Source: Malus domestica | Taxonomy: Eukaryota; Streptophyta; Magnoliopsida; Rosales; Rosaceae | Length of the DNA: 64,000 nt | Assembly: GCF_042453785.1 (NCBI RefSeq) | Contig: NC_091661.1 | Location: 30,495,501 to 30,559,500 of the forward strand | Reading direction: 5' to 3' | Part shown: in pieces, positions 46,601 through 64,000 of the stretch | Numbering within the stretch: the stretch's first letter is position 1 | How the letters are laid out: each line of letters opens with the position of its first letter | Notes under the pieces: generated by a model | What the model was told of the DNA's origin: nothing | What the model saw: only the letters and a program-made list of their open reading frames with translations | Database searches by the model: none | Position numbers and translations under genes: made by a program

Positions 46601-47388
46601 TCAAGGTTAGGGAACATATACTTATTCATTCAGTTTCAGTAGCCAGCGTCTAGCATCTTATTCATTCAGGTTCAACTGACTCTGAAGTCTTTATTCCTGC
46701 AGAACCACATGAGTGAGATGTTTGCTTACCATGCAACCATGATGTCCAATACTCTTGGTACCTCAATCGTTGTCTTTACCAGAACTGGTTTCATGGCTAT
46801 TCTATTGAGCCATTACCGACCTACCGGCACCATATTTGCCTTCACGAATGAGTGAGTTTTCATGTTACCTTCCACAAAGGCATTAGTTAAAATTTGTATC
46901 TGTATCAGATAAAATATGCTCTGCAAGTTCCACTCATTAGCAAGTACTCTGATTGTCATGCAGTAAGAGCATACAACGGAGATTGGCTTTGTATCAAGGC
47001 GTATGTCCCATATACATGGAGTTCACAGAAGATTCTGAAACAAGCTTTAGCAATGCCTTGACTGTGCTGAAGGTGATTTTCTGCTGCATATTTCATAAAT
47101 TCATGGCGACGTAGAGTAATTTAAATTAAAGGGTCATCCTTGAATCAATCTTGGCAGGATCAATATTTTCGTTTCTTTTAACTTTTTCATAGGATATTAT
47201 TGGTTCTGATTTGGACTAACGTAGCCACCTATTCAACCATGCCAGCACTGATGATGCATTTTCCGGTGTTTTGTTTACAGGAGCAAGGACTGGTAAAGGC
47301 AGGAGAAGAGGTCGCACTCGTTCAAAGTGGCAGGCAACCCATTTGGCGGCTTCAGTCCACTCACAACATTCAAGTGCGCAAAGTTTAG
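43692..47388 (+). CDS. PKP2: Plastidic pyruvate kinase beta subunit, 12 exons
   Basis: Converts phosphoenolpyruvate and ADP to pyruvate and ATP in the plastid stroma, feeding fatty-acid synthesis (family knowledge). Exons: 43692-43937, 44365-44643, 44768-44933, 45014-45148, 45265-45375, 45481-45569, 46054-46116, 46222-46397, 46503-46605, 46703-46851, 46964-47072 and 47281-47388. They sum to 1734 bases, 577 residues, close to the roughly 579 expected for the beta subunit. Residues 1-60 look like a transit peptide. Key motifs are [49 protein letters not shown] and [11 protein letters not shown]. Intron 2 begins GC (AAG-GCAAGG). Two SINEs lie in introns. It is head to head with TIMELESS, as in Arabidopsis. 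Exon 1 starts [13 protein letters not shown]; a second Met at residue 7 is possible. Confidence 0.95.
43990..44119 (+). mobile_element. tRNA-derived SINE in pyruvate kinase intron 1
   Basis: It has a GCGGTCTAGTGGTATTCC A-box-like start, a GAGGTCTCAGGTTCGATTC B-box and a 3' A-rich end (GCGTAAAAAAAATA). Target duplications are not clear. Confidence 0.7.
44220..44340. repeat. MITE-like AAGCACTT palindromic repeat
   Basis: It has inverted words such as AGAAAGCACTTATGC and GAGTGCTTTTAGAATG. Similar sequence lies upstream of each chitinase (50700-50900, 56040-56230, 58640-58815, 62640-62830). It lies in intron 1. Confidence 0.4.
45765..45926 (-). mobile_element. Full-length Au SINE in pyruvate kinase intron 6
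   Basis: The minus-strand element runs from GAGGTCGCACTTGGTGCGA to CTTGTGCACTGGGTACGACC, with A and B boxes (GGTTCGAGAC). An exact 18-base target duplication, taatatattagtcttaat, flanks it on both sides. The clean duplication marks a recent insertion. Confidence 0.95.
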
Positions 47389-48134
47389 GTGCAACGGAGA
47401 TGGAAAGGCCGCCCTCGTAACATAGATTTCTTCGTCTACACTACCATAGTTTCAAATGATAGCTTTTGTGTTGTACTTCCAGCAGAATTGTCGTGATAGT
47501 TTCTTGCATTGGTTGATTTTTCTTCTATTGCATACTTTTGTGATCCTATACGCTTCTTTTTTGTATTCCGATTTTCCCCCTTTTAATTAATTGTGGTGTA
47601 TGTTTTAGAACAGTAAGTTGTTAAAGCATAAATTTGGCAGTTGGAATGAAACGTCTAACTTTTTACTCAAACTGTCTAAATTTTTTTAATAGTTTGATTG
47701 GGGAAACAGGACGACCTTCTAATATCCGCCGTTACCGTTTGTCGCATAGCCGTTGAACGCTGGCCACGGTGTATCACATCGGCGGGACCGGTGTGGGAGT
47801 ATGGTGGAAATTCCGTTTTCCTTACGATTAGTATCTTCCTCATAATTTACAATCAATTCATTCAATATTTCTTTTTTTAGATGACAAATTCCAACATTTA
47901 AATTATGTATCAGATAATACCCTACCCTATTCATCTGGAAATCTTGGTTCAAATCCTTCGCTATTAGGTGAAAGATCCCTCTTCTTTACATTTATTAGAA
48001 CTCTTTCTTCACGAGTATTATAATTGGAATAGTCTTATTAATCCAAAAAAATTTATTGTTTCAAAAAGTAATCCACGATTATTCTTGCTCCTACATAATT
48101 CTCATGTTCCTGTGCTTTTGTGAAAGATGTTTAG
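47389..48134. other. Pyruvate kinase 3' UTR and spacer
   Basis: The first 250 bases recur behind the copied exon sets at 51769 and 59719 (words GTTGTACTTCCAG, TGTATGTTTTAGAACAGTAAG), so this is the true downstream flank. The rest is AT-rich with no gene. Confidence 0.6.
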
Positions 48135-48137
48135 TAA

Positions 48138-48829
48138 GACTATCTCCAACCCTGACCTAAAAGCTAAAATTTACCATTTTCCCCCTCCAAATCCACTCCA
48201 ACCCATGACTTAAAATAAACCTAAAACCTAAAACCCAAATGGATGTCAAATTCCGGCCCAATTTTAGGCCACAAAGCAAAATGGGCCCCACCAACTGAGA
48301 GTAAAACCAGGGCTGTGTTGCCCACTTCCCAACCTCCACCCGCCAACGCACCACACGCGCTTGGCAGATTGTTGAAAGCAAACAGCCCCATGTGGGGTTG
48401 TTCCCTGCTGTCAGAAAGCAAAAGCAGCCCAACGGCTACTTTTGGTGATCCAACGGTTGTGTTTAAATGGGCTGTTGGTTAATCCAACGGTCCAGGTTCA
48501 AATTATTATTATTTTTGTTTTATATTTATATATTTATTGAATCCAACGGTTTAAATCGAATATAATCAAATCTAACGGTAACAAAAAAGATCTAACGGAA
48601 TTTAAATATTTTTAGGTTAAAATGTTCATATAATTAATTTAGGATAGTCTACATAATTTTTTTTTTTTAAAGTTAATTTTAAAAAAAAATTAGCCTTAAT
48701 TCATTTTTTGATAATCTGGGGCTAAAATTTTAGGCCAAAAGGGTTGGAGTAGAAAAGCTGTTTCTAGGCTAAAACCTAAATTTTGTGGGCTAAATATTTT
48801 TAGGTTTTAAGTCAGGATTGGAGATGGTC
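48138..48829. mobile_element. PIF/Harbinger-like non-autonomous DNA element
   Basis: The inverted ends are GACTATCTCCAACCCTGAC and GACCATCTCCAATCCTGAC. They are flanked by TAA target duplications (48135-48137 and 48830-48832). The body is 692 bases without a transposase. A related decayed copy is at 12875-13458. Confidence 0.85.
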
Positions 48830-48832
48830 TAA

Positions 48833-49585
48833 GTAGAGTGATTCTACCGATATTTGAAATAAAATTTGTGCTTTTGTGAAAGATGTTCTGTAAGTAGCGT
48901 GATTCTGCAAATGTTTGACATAAAATTTGTCGATATTTTCGTCGAAATATTCGAAAAATCAAGAACCTGCGAGATATAATGAGTATCGACAATAATTATT
49001 GATCCATTACGTAAATTTTGTCATAATCCATTGCAGATTTGGAACTTTTGAAAAAAATTTCCTCTGGTTTTGACTAAATCAAAATGAGTTGATGTACACA
49101 TACCTTCCATAATTTTCATCGAAGACAACTAACATCGACATTTTCATAAATTTGCGTAATGGTATTATCACATGTACTAATATTTTAAACACGGTCTATA
49201 GATGTTTTGGGCTTGAACTAGTCTCTATGGAATGAGGTAGATTTTTTTTTTAGTACATCGATATTTTTACATTAAGAGAGGAGGGAGTTCGGCAAAGTCA
49301 CATAATGAGCAACCTAATTTGGTATCGAATTCGCCATCCACGATATTCGAACCTAAGACCTCTCATTACCAAGTGAAGAAGAATATCATCAGACCGTAGT
49401 ATTGAGTGGCTAGGCAGATTTTTTTGTTTATTAACGAAGTTCGAAAGTGAAACAAAAATTGTTGATAAGGACTTCATAAACAAGCTATTGGAAGCCTTAT
49501 GTTTTATGCGTCTAGATTGCATTATTGGTTACTTATTTAGCAGCATATATTTGGTGTGGACAAGCAAGCTAGGCATAGAACTTAA
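48833..49585. other. Intergenic spacer
   Basis: It is AT-rich. Words such as GATATTTTCGTCGAAATAT recur at 63595-63620. No gene is seen. Confidence 0.5.
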
Positions 49586-51190
<1,605 letters not shown>

Positions 51191-51768
51191 AACCACATGA
51201 GTGAGATGTTTGCTTACCATGCAACCATGATGTCCAATACTCTTGGTACCTCAATCGTTGTCTTTACCAAAACTGGTTTTATGGCTTATTCTATTGATCC
51301 ATTACCGACCTACGTATACCGTGACCATATTTGCCTTTACGAATGAATGAGTTTTCATGTTACCTCTCACAAAGGCATTAGTTAAAATTTTAACTGTATC
51401 AGTTATATAGTACGCTGTGCAAGTTCTATTCATTAGCAAGTACTTTGATTGTCATGCAGTAAGAGCATACAACGGAGATTGGCTTTGTATCAAGGCGTAT
51501 GTCCCATATACATGGAGTTCCCAGAAGATTCTGAAACAAGCTTTAGCAATGCCTTGACTGTGCTGAAGGTGTTTTGCTGCATATTTCCTAAATTTATGGC
51601 GACGTATGCTATTCAACCATGTCAGCACTGATGGTGCATTTTCTGGTGTTTTGTTTACAGGAGCAAGGATTGGTAAAGGCAGGAGAAGAGGTCGCACTCG
51701 TTCAAAGTGGCAGGCAACCCATTTGGCGGCTCCAACCCACTCACAACATTCAAGTGCGAAAGTTTAGG
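51191..51768 (+). pseudogene. Pyruvate kinase 3' exons 10-12, copied fragment 1
   Basis: Exon 10 begins after TTCCTGCAG at 51191, exon 11 at 51460 after CATGCAG and exon 12 at 51661. Each matches the complete gene (46703-47388) at about 95%. Exon 10 has a small insertion near 51313 (PTYVYRDH) and exon 12 lacks one base just before the stop. No earlier exons exist, so no enzyme can be made. The intron lengths are kept, so the copy is genomic rather than retro-derived. Confidence 0.93.
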
Positions 51769-51833
51769 TGCAACGTAGATGGAAAACTCGTAGCTTTTGT
51801 GTTGTACTTCCAGTTGAATGTCGTGATAGTTTC

Positions 51834-52190
51834 TGATGAAATTGGGTTCCACCATAAAACCAATTGGCAATATGGGGAGTAGCCAAAGATCATATAAGCA
51901 CATAGTAAACCTTGTCCCTCATCAATGTGGGACAACTCTCAACATACCCCCGCACGTGTGACGGAATTTCAATCCTACACGTGGACAACAACTGGATGAC
52001 GTAGAGTGCGTGTGGCCGTTGGGCTTCACACGTGGACAACCTTGCTCTGATACTATGATGAAATTGGAGTTCCACCATAAAACCAATTAGCAATATGAGG
52101 AGTAGCCCAAGATCATATAAACATATAATAAACCTTGTCCCTCACCAATGTGTGACAACTCTCAACTCCAATGTGGGACAACTCTCAACA
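51834..52190 (-). mobile_element. TRIM-type miniature LTR retroelement
   Basis: Read on the minus strand, it starts TGTTGAGAGTTGTCCCACAT and ends CAATTTCATCA. The LTRs are 52056-52190 (135 bases) and 51834-51944 (111 bases). The interior begins TAGTATCAGAGCAAGG, the initiator-Met primer site. Exact GTTTC target duplications lie at 51829-51833 and 52191-52195. The longer LTR has a small internal duplication of ACAACTCTCAACTCC-like sequence. The copies of this flank at 47500 and 59830 lack it, so it arrived after the amplification. Confidence 0.93.
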
Positions 52191-52195
52191 GTTTC

Positions 52196-52890
52196 TTGCT
52201 TTGGTTGTTTAATTTTACTTCTGTTGCACACTTTTGTGGTCCTATCTGCTTCTTTTTGTATCCCTCTTTCCCCCTAATTAGTTTGGGTGTATGTTTTAGA
52301 ACAGTAAGTTGTTTCAGTATAAATTTGGCAGTTTGAATGAAATGTCTTAACTTTTTACTCAAACTGTCTAATTTTTTTTAATTGTTTGATTGAGGAGACA
52401 GATTGTCACCTTATAATATCCGCAGCATATACCGTTTGTCGCGTGGCCGTTGAACATTGACTAGGTTAGGATTAAGATTGAGAGAGTCTGGTGCTTTTGT
52501 GAATGTTATTTTATAGATAGCGTGATTATACAGATGGCAAAGCGCTTGAACTGGACTCGACAGAATGAGGTATTTATTAACTAAGGTCAAAAGTCAAGCA
52601 AAAATTGTTGATAGGGACTTCATAAACAAAATTAAACAACATTCGTTTGTATAATTATCAAACCGACAATATCTTAGGGTGCTATCCACACATTCTTTTT
52701 TATCTTTTGCACACTCCTCTCAATTTTTAACTGCTAAATCAAATGAATTGAAGAATATCAAATAACAAAAATTAACAGAGAATGTGTGAAAGATAAAACT
52801 GAGTGTATAGATAGCATCACCCTATCTTATTAAGATAATGACATCCTATTTATTTGATATAATCTTTTAGGGACTAACCAAAACATTGAG
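52196..52890. other. Copied pyruvate kinase downstream flank and spacer
   Basis: It aligns with 59840-60545. It is AT-rich, with no gene. Confidence 0.6.
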
Positions 52891-53075
52891 TTGCAAAAGT
52901 CAAACTCTTCCGATGATGGAAGAACTAAATCCACTTTTATCATCACAAAACTTAACATCACACCACCATACTTCGACGACTTCTTTATCACCAGTAGAAT
53001 TTCCGAATTCAGCGAAGCAGCCGGAATATACCCACTTACGGCCGCTCAGGAGCCGCCGGCAACCCCAAAAACATC
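52891..53075 (-). pseudogene. Chitinase 3' relic 1
   Basis: The minus strand preserves the C-terminal part of a class III chitinase gene (equivalent to FLGLPAAPE to the stop) with frame breaks. It aligns with the better-preserved relic at 60551-60733. It is older than the three full chitinases, judging by divergence. Confidence 0.7.
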
Positions 53076-53621
53076 TTTCTCATACAATGATGTCACTTGG
53101 CGTCTTAACAAGGTGGGAGACTTTGGGAGGACTTTATTGGGTATTTCCAAGTACTCGGTACTCTATGTATTTTAACCATTAGATCTTTGTTTAGAAATAT
53201 AAAAATCAAAATCTAACGGTTAAAACATCCAATGTACCAGTAGTACTGCTCAAATTTTTTTGAGACATTGAATGCAATCCCTCCAAAAAATTAATAGGTT
53301 ATACAGTAGTACCACTTCAACCGTGATACTTTCATTCAAAGGCTAGTTTTATACTAATATGTGATGCTTTCATTCCATATTTGAGAGGGCCTTTGAATAA
53401 GTATAAAGCTAGCCTTTACAATATGAGCTAGCTAGCCTCCATACACACAGTGCCTGCCAATCATGTAAAACCATAGACAATGATACAAGACAATTTATTT
53501 GGACCTATAATTTCTTTTCATAACTACATCACATCGCCCTTTATGTAAAACTATATTTTATTCAATTTCAAAAATTAGTACATGCAATAACATGTTTTAT
53601 CATAAAAAATACGATAAATTT
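53076..53621. other. Intergenic spacer downstream of chitinase 2
   Basis: It aligns with 60750-61270. Nothing coding is seen. Confidence 0.5.
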
Positions 53622-53624
53622 CAG

Positions 53625-54664
53625 GCCTCGTTTGGCAGCTCAGACTGTACTGACTATTTCTGTCGGATAGGATAAATAGTCATCGGATAGTACTGACTAA
53701 ATTAGTCGGGCGTTTGGTGCAGTATCGGACTAATGACTGTATTATTTATACTGTGTTTGGTATTATACCGGATAGAAGGAATCAAACTTAAAATAAAATT
53801 AAAAAAAAAATTAAAATCATCTCTCTTGTTCCATATCTCTCCGCCGCACCCCCCCAAACTCCCTCCCTTTCTATCCCTTCCTCTTCTTCCCCGTCTGCTC
53901 CCCTGAACTAAACCCCACCACAAAGGCAGCAACAAGAAACCCATCTTTCAAATTCTCATCGTTTTTTTCCCAATCCTTATTTTTTTTTAGCTACAAATCA
54001 ACCCAGCAAAAAAACACACCACAAACCAAGAAAATTCACACAAAGGACTTTGTTTTCTATTAGTCCTAAAAAACAATTGGAAGGAAATTCACGGAGGACA
54101 CCTTTTTTTCAACAAACCAAGAACACTCATCGGAGAGAAAAATGGGGCTGACTGTGATTTTGGGCATTAGGTTGGGGAAAAGCATTGACAAAATTCGATT
54201 TGGAGGAGGGGAAGAGCTGAGTGACGCCTCCAGTTGGCGAATTCCTCAGCTTCCATCCGCCCCTTTCTATATATCCCTGTGGAATATGTTGTTTCGCTAC
54301 TGGTCTCCTTTTGTCTCTCTCTCACTCTCTTCTTTGTTCCTCTGTGTGCTTTCCGTCGGACGAGACGGGAAATTAGTCGGCGAATGACTGCAGAGGAGTG
54401 GCGCCCGGGGTGGAGAACTCGTCGAGGAACTACTCGAAGGCCCACTTTGAGAAGTCGTTAACGGCGGCTTTGTGAAGTTGGAGAGGACAGCGCCCTGACT
54501 AATTATCCCGAGCTTTTGGGCTGTTTTAATAGTACGTTGTCAACCGTATAAAATTTGATGGGCCGGATAATTAAGCGGGTGCTTATTTAGTACGAGAGTG
54601 CACCAAACAACAGCTCCTGTATTACTTATCCTATCCGATGCTTTATACGGCGTGCCAAACGAGG
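53625..54664. mobile_element. Non-autonomous DNA element with GCCTCGTTTGG inverted ends
   Basis: The left end is GCCTCGTTTGGCAGC and the right end, read inversely, is ACCTCGTTTGGCACGCC. Both subterminal regions contain GGATAGGATAA. The equivalent region beside chitinase 3 (61265-61280) is an empty site, so the insertion is about 1.04 kb and post-dates that duplication. The target duplication appears to be 2-3 bases (CAG/GAG). The interior has an 81-codon open frame at 54142-54387, possibly captured sequence, but no transposase. Confidence 0.72.
54142..54387 (+). other. Open frame inside the 1.04 kb DNA element
   Basis: It begins MGLTVILGIRLGKSIDKIRF and ends in a hydrophobic Ser/Leu stretch. 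I recognise no family. It could be a captured exon or chance. Confidence 0.2.
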
Positions 54665-54905
54665 TGAGCGTGTATTAGAAATACGGGATGGTAAATCACA
54701 TATTATTATATAAGTGAAAAAAAGTTTTATTTTTTTAAGTGTGCCTCCACTTATATAATATATTGTACTACCCAAATTCTGAATAAGTAAAAGATCTCTC
54801 CGAAAAATACATATGCATGTTTTATTCAAAAGGTAAGGAATGATGCGTCATCATCCCTAATACACTTTATTATAGTAGTAGCATCAATTGAGGCAGAGAA
54901 GTTAA

Positions 54906-57364
<2,459 letters not shown>

Positions 57365-57953
57365 TCACTGCTCATCATCCTGGAACAATGCTTTCGAAAC
57401 AGAGCCGCACGGCTGGCTACTGTATTCTCGGTAATCTTCATCGTCATCACAGCTGCGTTGCGAGCATGAACGTTTGATTCCTGTCATTGGGGTTTCACAG
57501 ACTCTGTCATCGCATGAACCTCTATGATCCTTCCTTTTAAACAGCTTTCGAAGCGGATTTGACTTTGGTTTCAATGGTTTCAGCCGTTTGGGGGCCCAAA
57601 CTCTCTGCAGATCGGGCATCCATCTTGTGGATGAAGCGAATCTCCAAGCCCTCTCTCTCCTCTCTTGAGCTTCAAGTAACTTGCGAGCATGGTCGTCCTA
57701 TTGTTTGATCTCTTCGACGCTTGGTCTTCCAATATCAGTTTTCAGCGGACGAAGAGACTCACCTTCTGCTTGTAATGAGTCCCAGATTCTATAACTTCCA
57801 TCCACTTCGACACTCTTCGGTTTTTCTTTACAGGATCGATTGCTATCCTCACTGTTGAGTAAACTATTAGGGAGTTCTTCCTCATCAGCAAACAGTAACA
57901 AATCCATTTTCGTATAGATTTTGTGAACCACATCTTCAAGTGTCTCACAGTAC
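57365..57953 (-). pseudogene. Terminal exons of an unrecognised basic/acidic nuclear-type protein
   Basis: After a TTTTTCAG acceptor at 57954 the frame reads YCETLEDVVHKIYTKMDLLL and continues through EEIKQ, an in-frame TAG (57698-57700), then DDHARKLLEAQERRERARRF, RWMPDLQRVWAPKRLKPLKP and a C-terminal KALFQDDEQ stop. Apart from that stop the frame is open for about 190 codons, so the stop is recent, or a sequencing error. Charge-rich composition suggests a nuclear or nucleic-acid-associated protein, but no family is recognised. No 5' exons lie upstream. Confidence 0.5.
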
Positions 57954-59141
57954 CTGAAAAATGTCCAAATTCAGGCTCTTGACAATTTGACAAAGCATTT
58001 CATTGAAAAGGTTCAATCCTTACTACCATTATAATTTATAATGTGTTGTATGGTTTACCTCGTAATGGTGCTAAGTTATTTCTACAGTTTTGGGGCATTT
58101 TTTTTGCAGTTTCGGTGCAATTTTGATGCAGTTCTTTTTTTTTGCAATTTTGCTGCATTGTTGTTGCTGTTTTTGCTGCATGTTCATTGATTAATAAAAA
58201 GGTCGTACCCAGTGCACAAGGCTCCCTTGATTAATATATGAGAAAAATAAGACTGTCATATGCTTAAATAGGTGTATATTTTAAATTATACATTTTTTTT
58301 TCAAAAATCGAACCGAAACTGTTTGAAACCGTACCGCACCAAACCAAACGGTTTGGTTTCATTTCAGTTTTGGCTTCAAAACTGCACCGAACCGCACCGC
58401 AAAAAAATTTGGTTTCGGTTGCGGTTTCACTCGAAACCGCACCGAAGCGCACCGCGCCCACCCCTACAGGGGACTTGTCGATGAAGGTTTAGGGGAAGAG
58501 AAGTATGACAGACGTGTCTTGCGGGTACAAAATGGGTGCCAGTCTTCTGCATGCATGGAACCGCGTGAACCAAGTTAGGGCCTGTTTAGTCCAAGTTTCA
58601 CTTGACAACTTAGAAATTTGTCAATTAAGTTAGGTCGTGTTGGAAATTCTTTTTTCAAAAACCACTCATAAGTGCTTTTAATATTTTTCGTAAGAATGCA
58701 AGCGTTTTTAGAAAACACACTCAAGGTGCTTAGCGTGTGCTTTTTTTTAGAAAGCACTTTTAAGTGTTTTTTCAACCTAAAAACACTTGTTTTAAAGACA
58801 CTTCCAACAAACACATAATTAATGGAAAATTACTTCCAGAGAGAAATATAGCATGCTATTTGAGAGATTCCAAAACTAAAAGCTAAATAGTTATTAAGCG
58901 TGACCTTAACCAAGGTGAAATAAAATATCAAATTTGACAAACAATCTGATGAACGTCATAGCTATATGTATAGTCAGTAGATGAGATAATCATGAAACAA
59001 AACGTGGAGAATCAACACAGCCTTATCATGGCCAAAATTTGTCTGTGTGCCAGAACCACGGCCTAGTACACTAAAAGTGTCATAATAGAATTGGTTGGAA
59101 ATTCATTCGGTTACAACTGACTCTGAAGTCTTTATTTCTGC
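57954..59141. other. Spacer with Au SINE tail and copied chitinase upstream region
   Basis: A T-rich region (58080-58190) is followed by AAAGGTCGTACCCAGTGCAC at 58199-58228, a 30-base Au SINE tail. Next comes a stretch of AAACCGAACCGCACC-like repeats at 58305-58460. From 58465 it matches the upstream region of chitinase 1 (50545-51130), starting about 90 bases before where a coding region would be. A chitinase gene has apparently been lost at this point. Confidence 0.6.
58199..58228 (-). mobile_element. Au SINE 3' tail fragment
   Basis: Thirty bases are identical to the tail of the Au SINE at 45765. The rest of the element is missing. Confidence 0.7.
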
Positions 59142-59718
59142 ACAACCACATAGTGAGATGTTTGCTTACCATGCAACCATGATGTCCAATACTCTTGGTA
59201 CCTCAATCGTTGTCTTTACCAAAACTGGTTTTATGGCTATTCTATTGAGCCATTACCGACCTACCGGGATCATATTTGCCTTCACGAATGAGTGAGTTTT
59301 CAATTTACCTGTCACAAAGGCATTTAGTTAAAATTTGTAACTGTATCAGTCAAAATATGCTGTGAAAGTTCTATTCATTAGCAAGTACTTTGATTGCCAT
59401 GCAGTAAGAGCATACAACGGAGATTGGCTTTGTATCAAGGCGTATGTCCAATATATACATGGAGTTCACAGAAGATTCTGAAACAAGCTTTAGCAATGCC
59501 TTGACTGTGCTGAAGGTGATGTTTTGCTGCAGATTTCCTAAATTTATGGCGACGTATGCTATTCAACCATGCCAGCACTGATGGTTCATTTTCTGTTGTT
59601 CTGTTTGCAGGAGCAAGGATTGGTAAAGGCAGGAGAAGAGGTCGCACTCGTTCAAAGTGGCAGGCAACCCATTTGGCGGCTCCAATCCACTCACAAAATT
59701 CAAGTGCGCAAAATTTAG
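59142..59718 (+). pseudogene. Pyruvate kinase 3' exons 10-12, copied fragment 2
   Basis: It aligns with 46703-47388 and with fragment 1. The exon 10 acceptor is changed from CTGCAG to CTGCAC and two bases are missing in HMSEM. Exon 11 starts at about 59405 after CATGCAG and exon 12 at 59611. The stop of exon 12 is kept (59716-59718). There are no upstream exons. It is a genomic copy with introns, co-amplified with the chitinase genes. Confidence 0.93.
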
Positions 59719-60550
59719 GTGCAACGGAGATGGAATAATCGCCCTCGTAACATAGATTTCTTCGTCTACACTACAAAAGTTTCAAATGATAGCTTTTGTG
59801 TTGTACTTCCAGCGGAATTGTCGTGATACTTTCTTCCTTTGGTTGTTTTTTTTCTTCTGTTGCACACTTTTGTGATCCTATCAATGTGCTTCTTTTTGTT
59901 TCCGATTTCCCCCTAGTTAATTTTGGCGTATGTTTTAGAACTGTAAGTTGTTAAAGTATAAATTTGGCAGTTTGAATGCAAACTGTCTAAATTTTTTTAA
60001 TAGTTCGATTGAGGAAACAGATCGTCACACTCACATTCTAATATCCGCCGCTTACCGTTTGTCGTGTGGCCGTTTAACACTGACTAAGGTAGATCTCACA
60101 TCAGATCAGCACGGGACTAGGTTCCGTGCTCTTGTGAAAGTTATTCTACGTACGACGTGATTCTACACATGGTTTGTGGTTTGGGCTTGAACCGGTCTCT
60201 ACGAAATGAGGCAGATTTTTTGTTTATTAACAAAGGTCAAAAGTCAAACAAAAATTGTTGATACAGACTATCTTAAACAAAATTAAACAACATTCGCTTG
60301 AATAATTATCAAATTGACAATGTCTCATAGGTGATGCTGTCCATACACTCTTTTTATTTTTCACTCACTCCTCCCAATTTTTAACCGTCAGATCGAATAA
60401 ATTAAAGATGATCAAAAGACAAAAATTAACTGAAGATATGTGAAAGAAAAAACAAAATGTATATATAGCATCACCTATCTTATTAGGATAATGACATCCG
60501 ATTTATTTGATATAATCTTTTAGGGAAACCAAAACGTTGAGTTACAAAAG
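59719..60550. other. Copied pyruvate kinase downstream flank
   Basis: It aligns with 47389-47640 and with 52196-52890 and lacks the TRIM found in the latter. No gene is seen. Confidence 0.6.
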
Positions 60551-63711
<3,161 letters not shown>

Positions 63712-64000
63712 TGTAACAACTCGTCCCAAGATTTACTGTATATAAATGGTATTTTTGTATTTTCATCAAGTTTGGGAATTTATCTTCCTTTTAAAATTTG
63801 TTTTTGGTCTTAAATGGTGATCCAAGGGGACCCACTCCCCTGATTTTGTCCCCGAGCCCTCTTCTCTCTTTCTTCCTCTCCTCTTCCCTTTCCCCTTTCC
63901 CGTATACTTCTATTCCTCTCTTCTCTATGATCACACTCACACCCAGCTGCACTCCCTGCTCGAGGAAGACGCAATCACCATCTAAACCACGTCCCTTTCC
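63712..64000 (+). mobile_element. Possible LTR start, cut by the window edge
   Basis: TGTAACAACTCGTCCC followed by a CT-rich leader-like tract (63850-63930) resembles the start of the solo LTR at 23539 (TGTTACAACCACCCCC, then CT-rich). The other end is outside the window. Confidence 0.35.

Noticed and set aside
48157-48482. Open frames on both strands between pyruvate kinase and chitinase 1
   Set aside because: They lie within the PIF/Harbinger-like element and have no similarity to a transposase.

Overview
The window is plant nuclear DNA, most likely from a Rosaceae tree of the apple/pear group. It is AT-rich and intron-rich, and it carries Au SINEs, LTR retroelements, MITEs, a class III (hevamine-type) chitinase cluster and kinase-less LRR receptor-like proteins. 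The organism call is an inference from family content; no search was run.

Two well-resolved single-copy genes anchor the window. A TIMELESS homologue (minus, 35077-42258) and a plastidic pyruvate kinase beta subunit (plus, 43692-47388) are arranged head to head across 1.4 kb. From memory, the Arabidopsis orthologues At5g52910 and At5g52920 are also adjacent. The TIMELESS-proximal promoter carries two perfect E2F-type sites.

Left of the anchor, a TIMELESS + LRR-RLP block has been duplicated. Reading leftward: complete TIMELESS; intact RLP B (31023-33917); a 5'-truncated TIMELESS copy (14861-28715) split by about 9.5 kb of LTR-type DNA; a 5' stub of a further RLP (12655-12860); intact RLP A (9179-12070); and a third TIMELESS fragment running off the left edge (1-830). 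The LTR material in the middle TIMELESS copy consists of two related elements, 15607-18997 and 20779-26421. Both lack recognisable gag-pol and carry host gene pieces (a DEAD-box helicase fragment and a chloroplast ATP synthase delta-chain copy). Two solo LTRs are also present, one of them nested. Target-site duplications and the uninterrupted TIMELESS copy define these insertions to the base. The stretch 830-8480 is a mosaic of exon-like islands from unrelated genes (coiled-coil protein, CDPK EF-hand, AP2 domain), all apparently dead.

Right of the anchor is a tandem class III chitinase cluster on the minus strand (49586-50479, 54906-55799, 61507-62406). It is interleaved with copies of only the last three pyruvate kinase exons (51191-51768, 59142-59718) and with older chitinase 3' relics. 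Amplification therefore took in the neighbouring gene's tail. The chitinase nearest pyruvate kinase has lost both the second Asp and the catalytic Glu of the GH18 motif, while the other two keep them.

Functionally the window combines replication-fork maintenance (TIMELESS), plastid glycolysis feeding fatty-acid synthesis (pyruvate kinase) and two expanding defence-type families (RLP, chitinase). The defence families have grown by local duplication that left truncated copies of the housekeeping genes behind.
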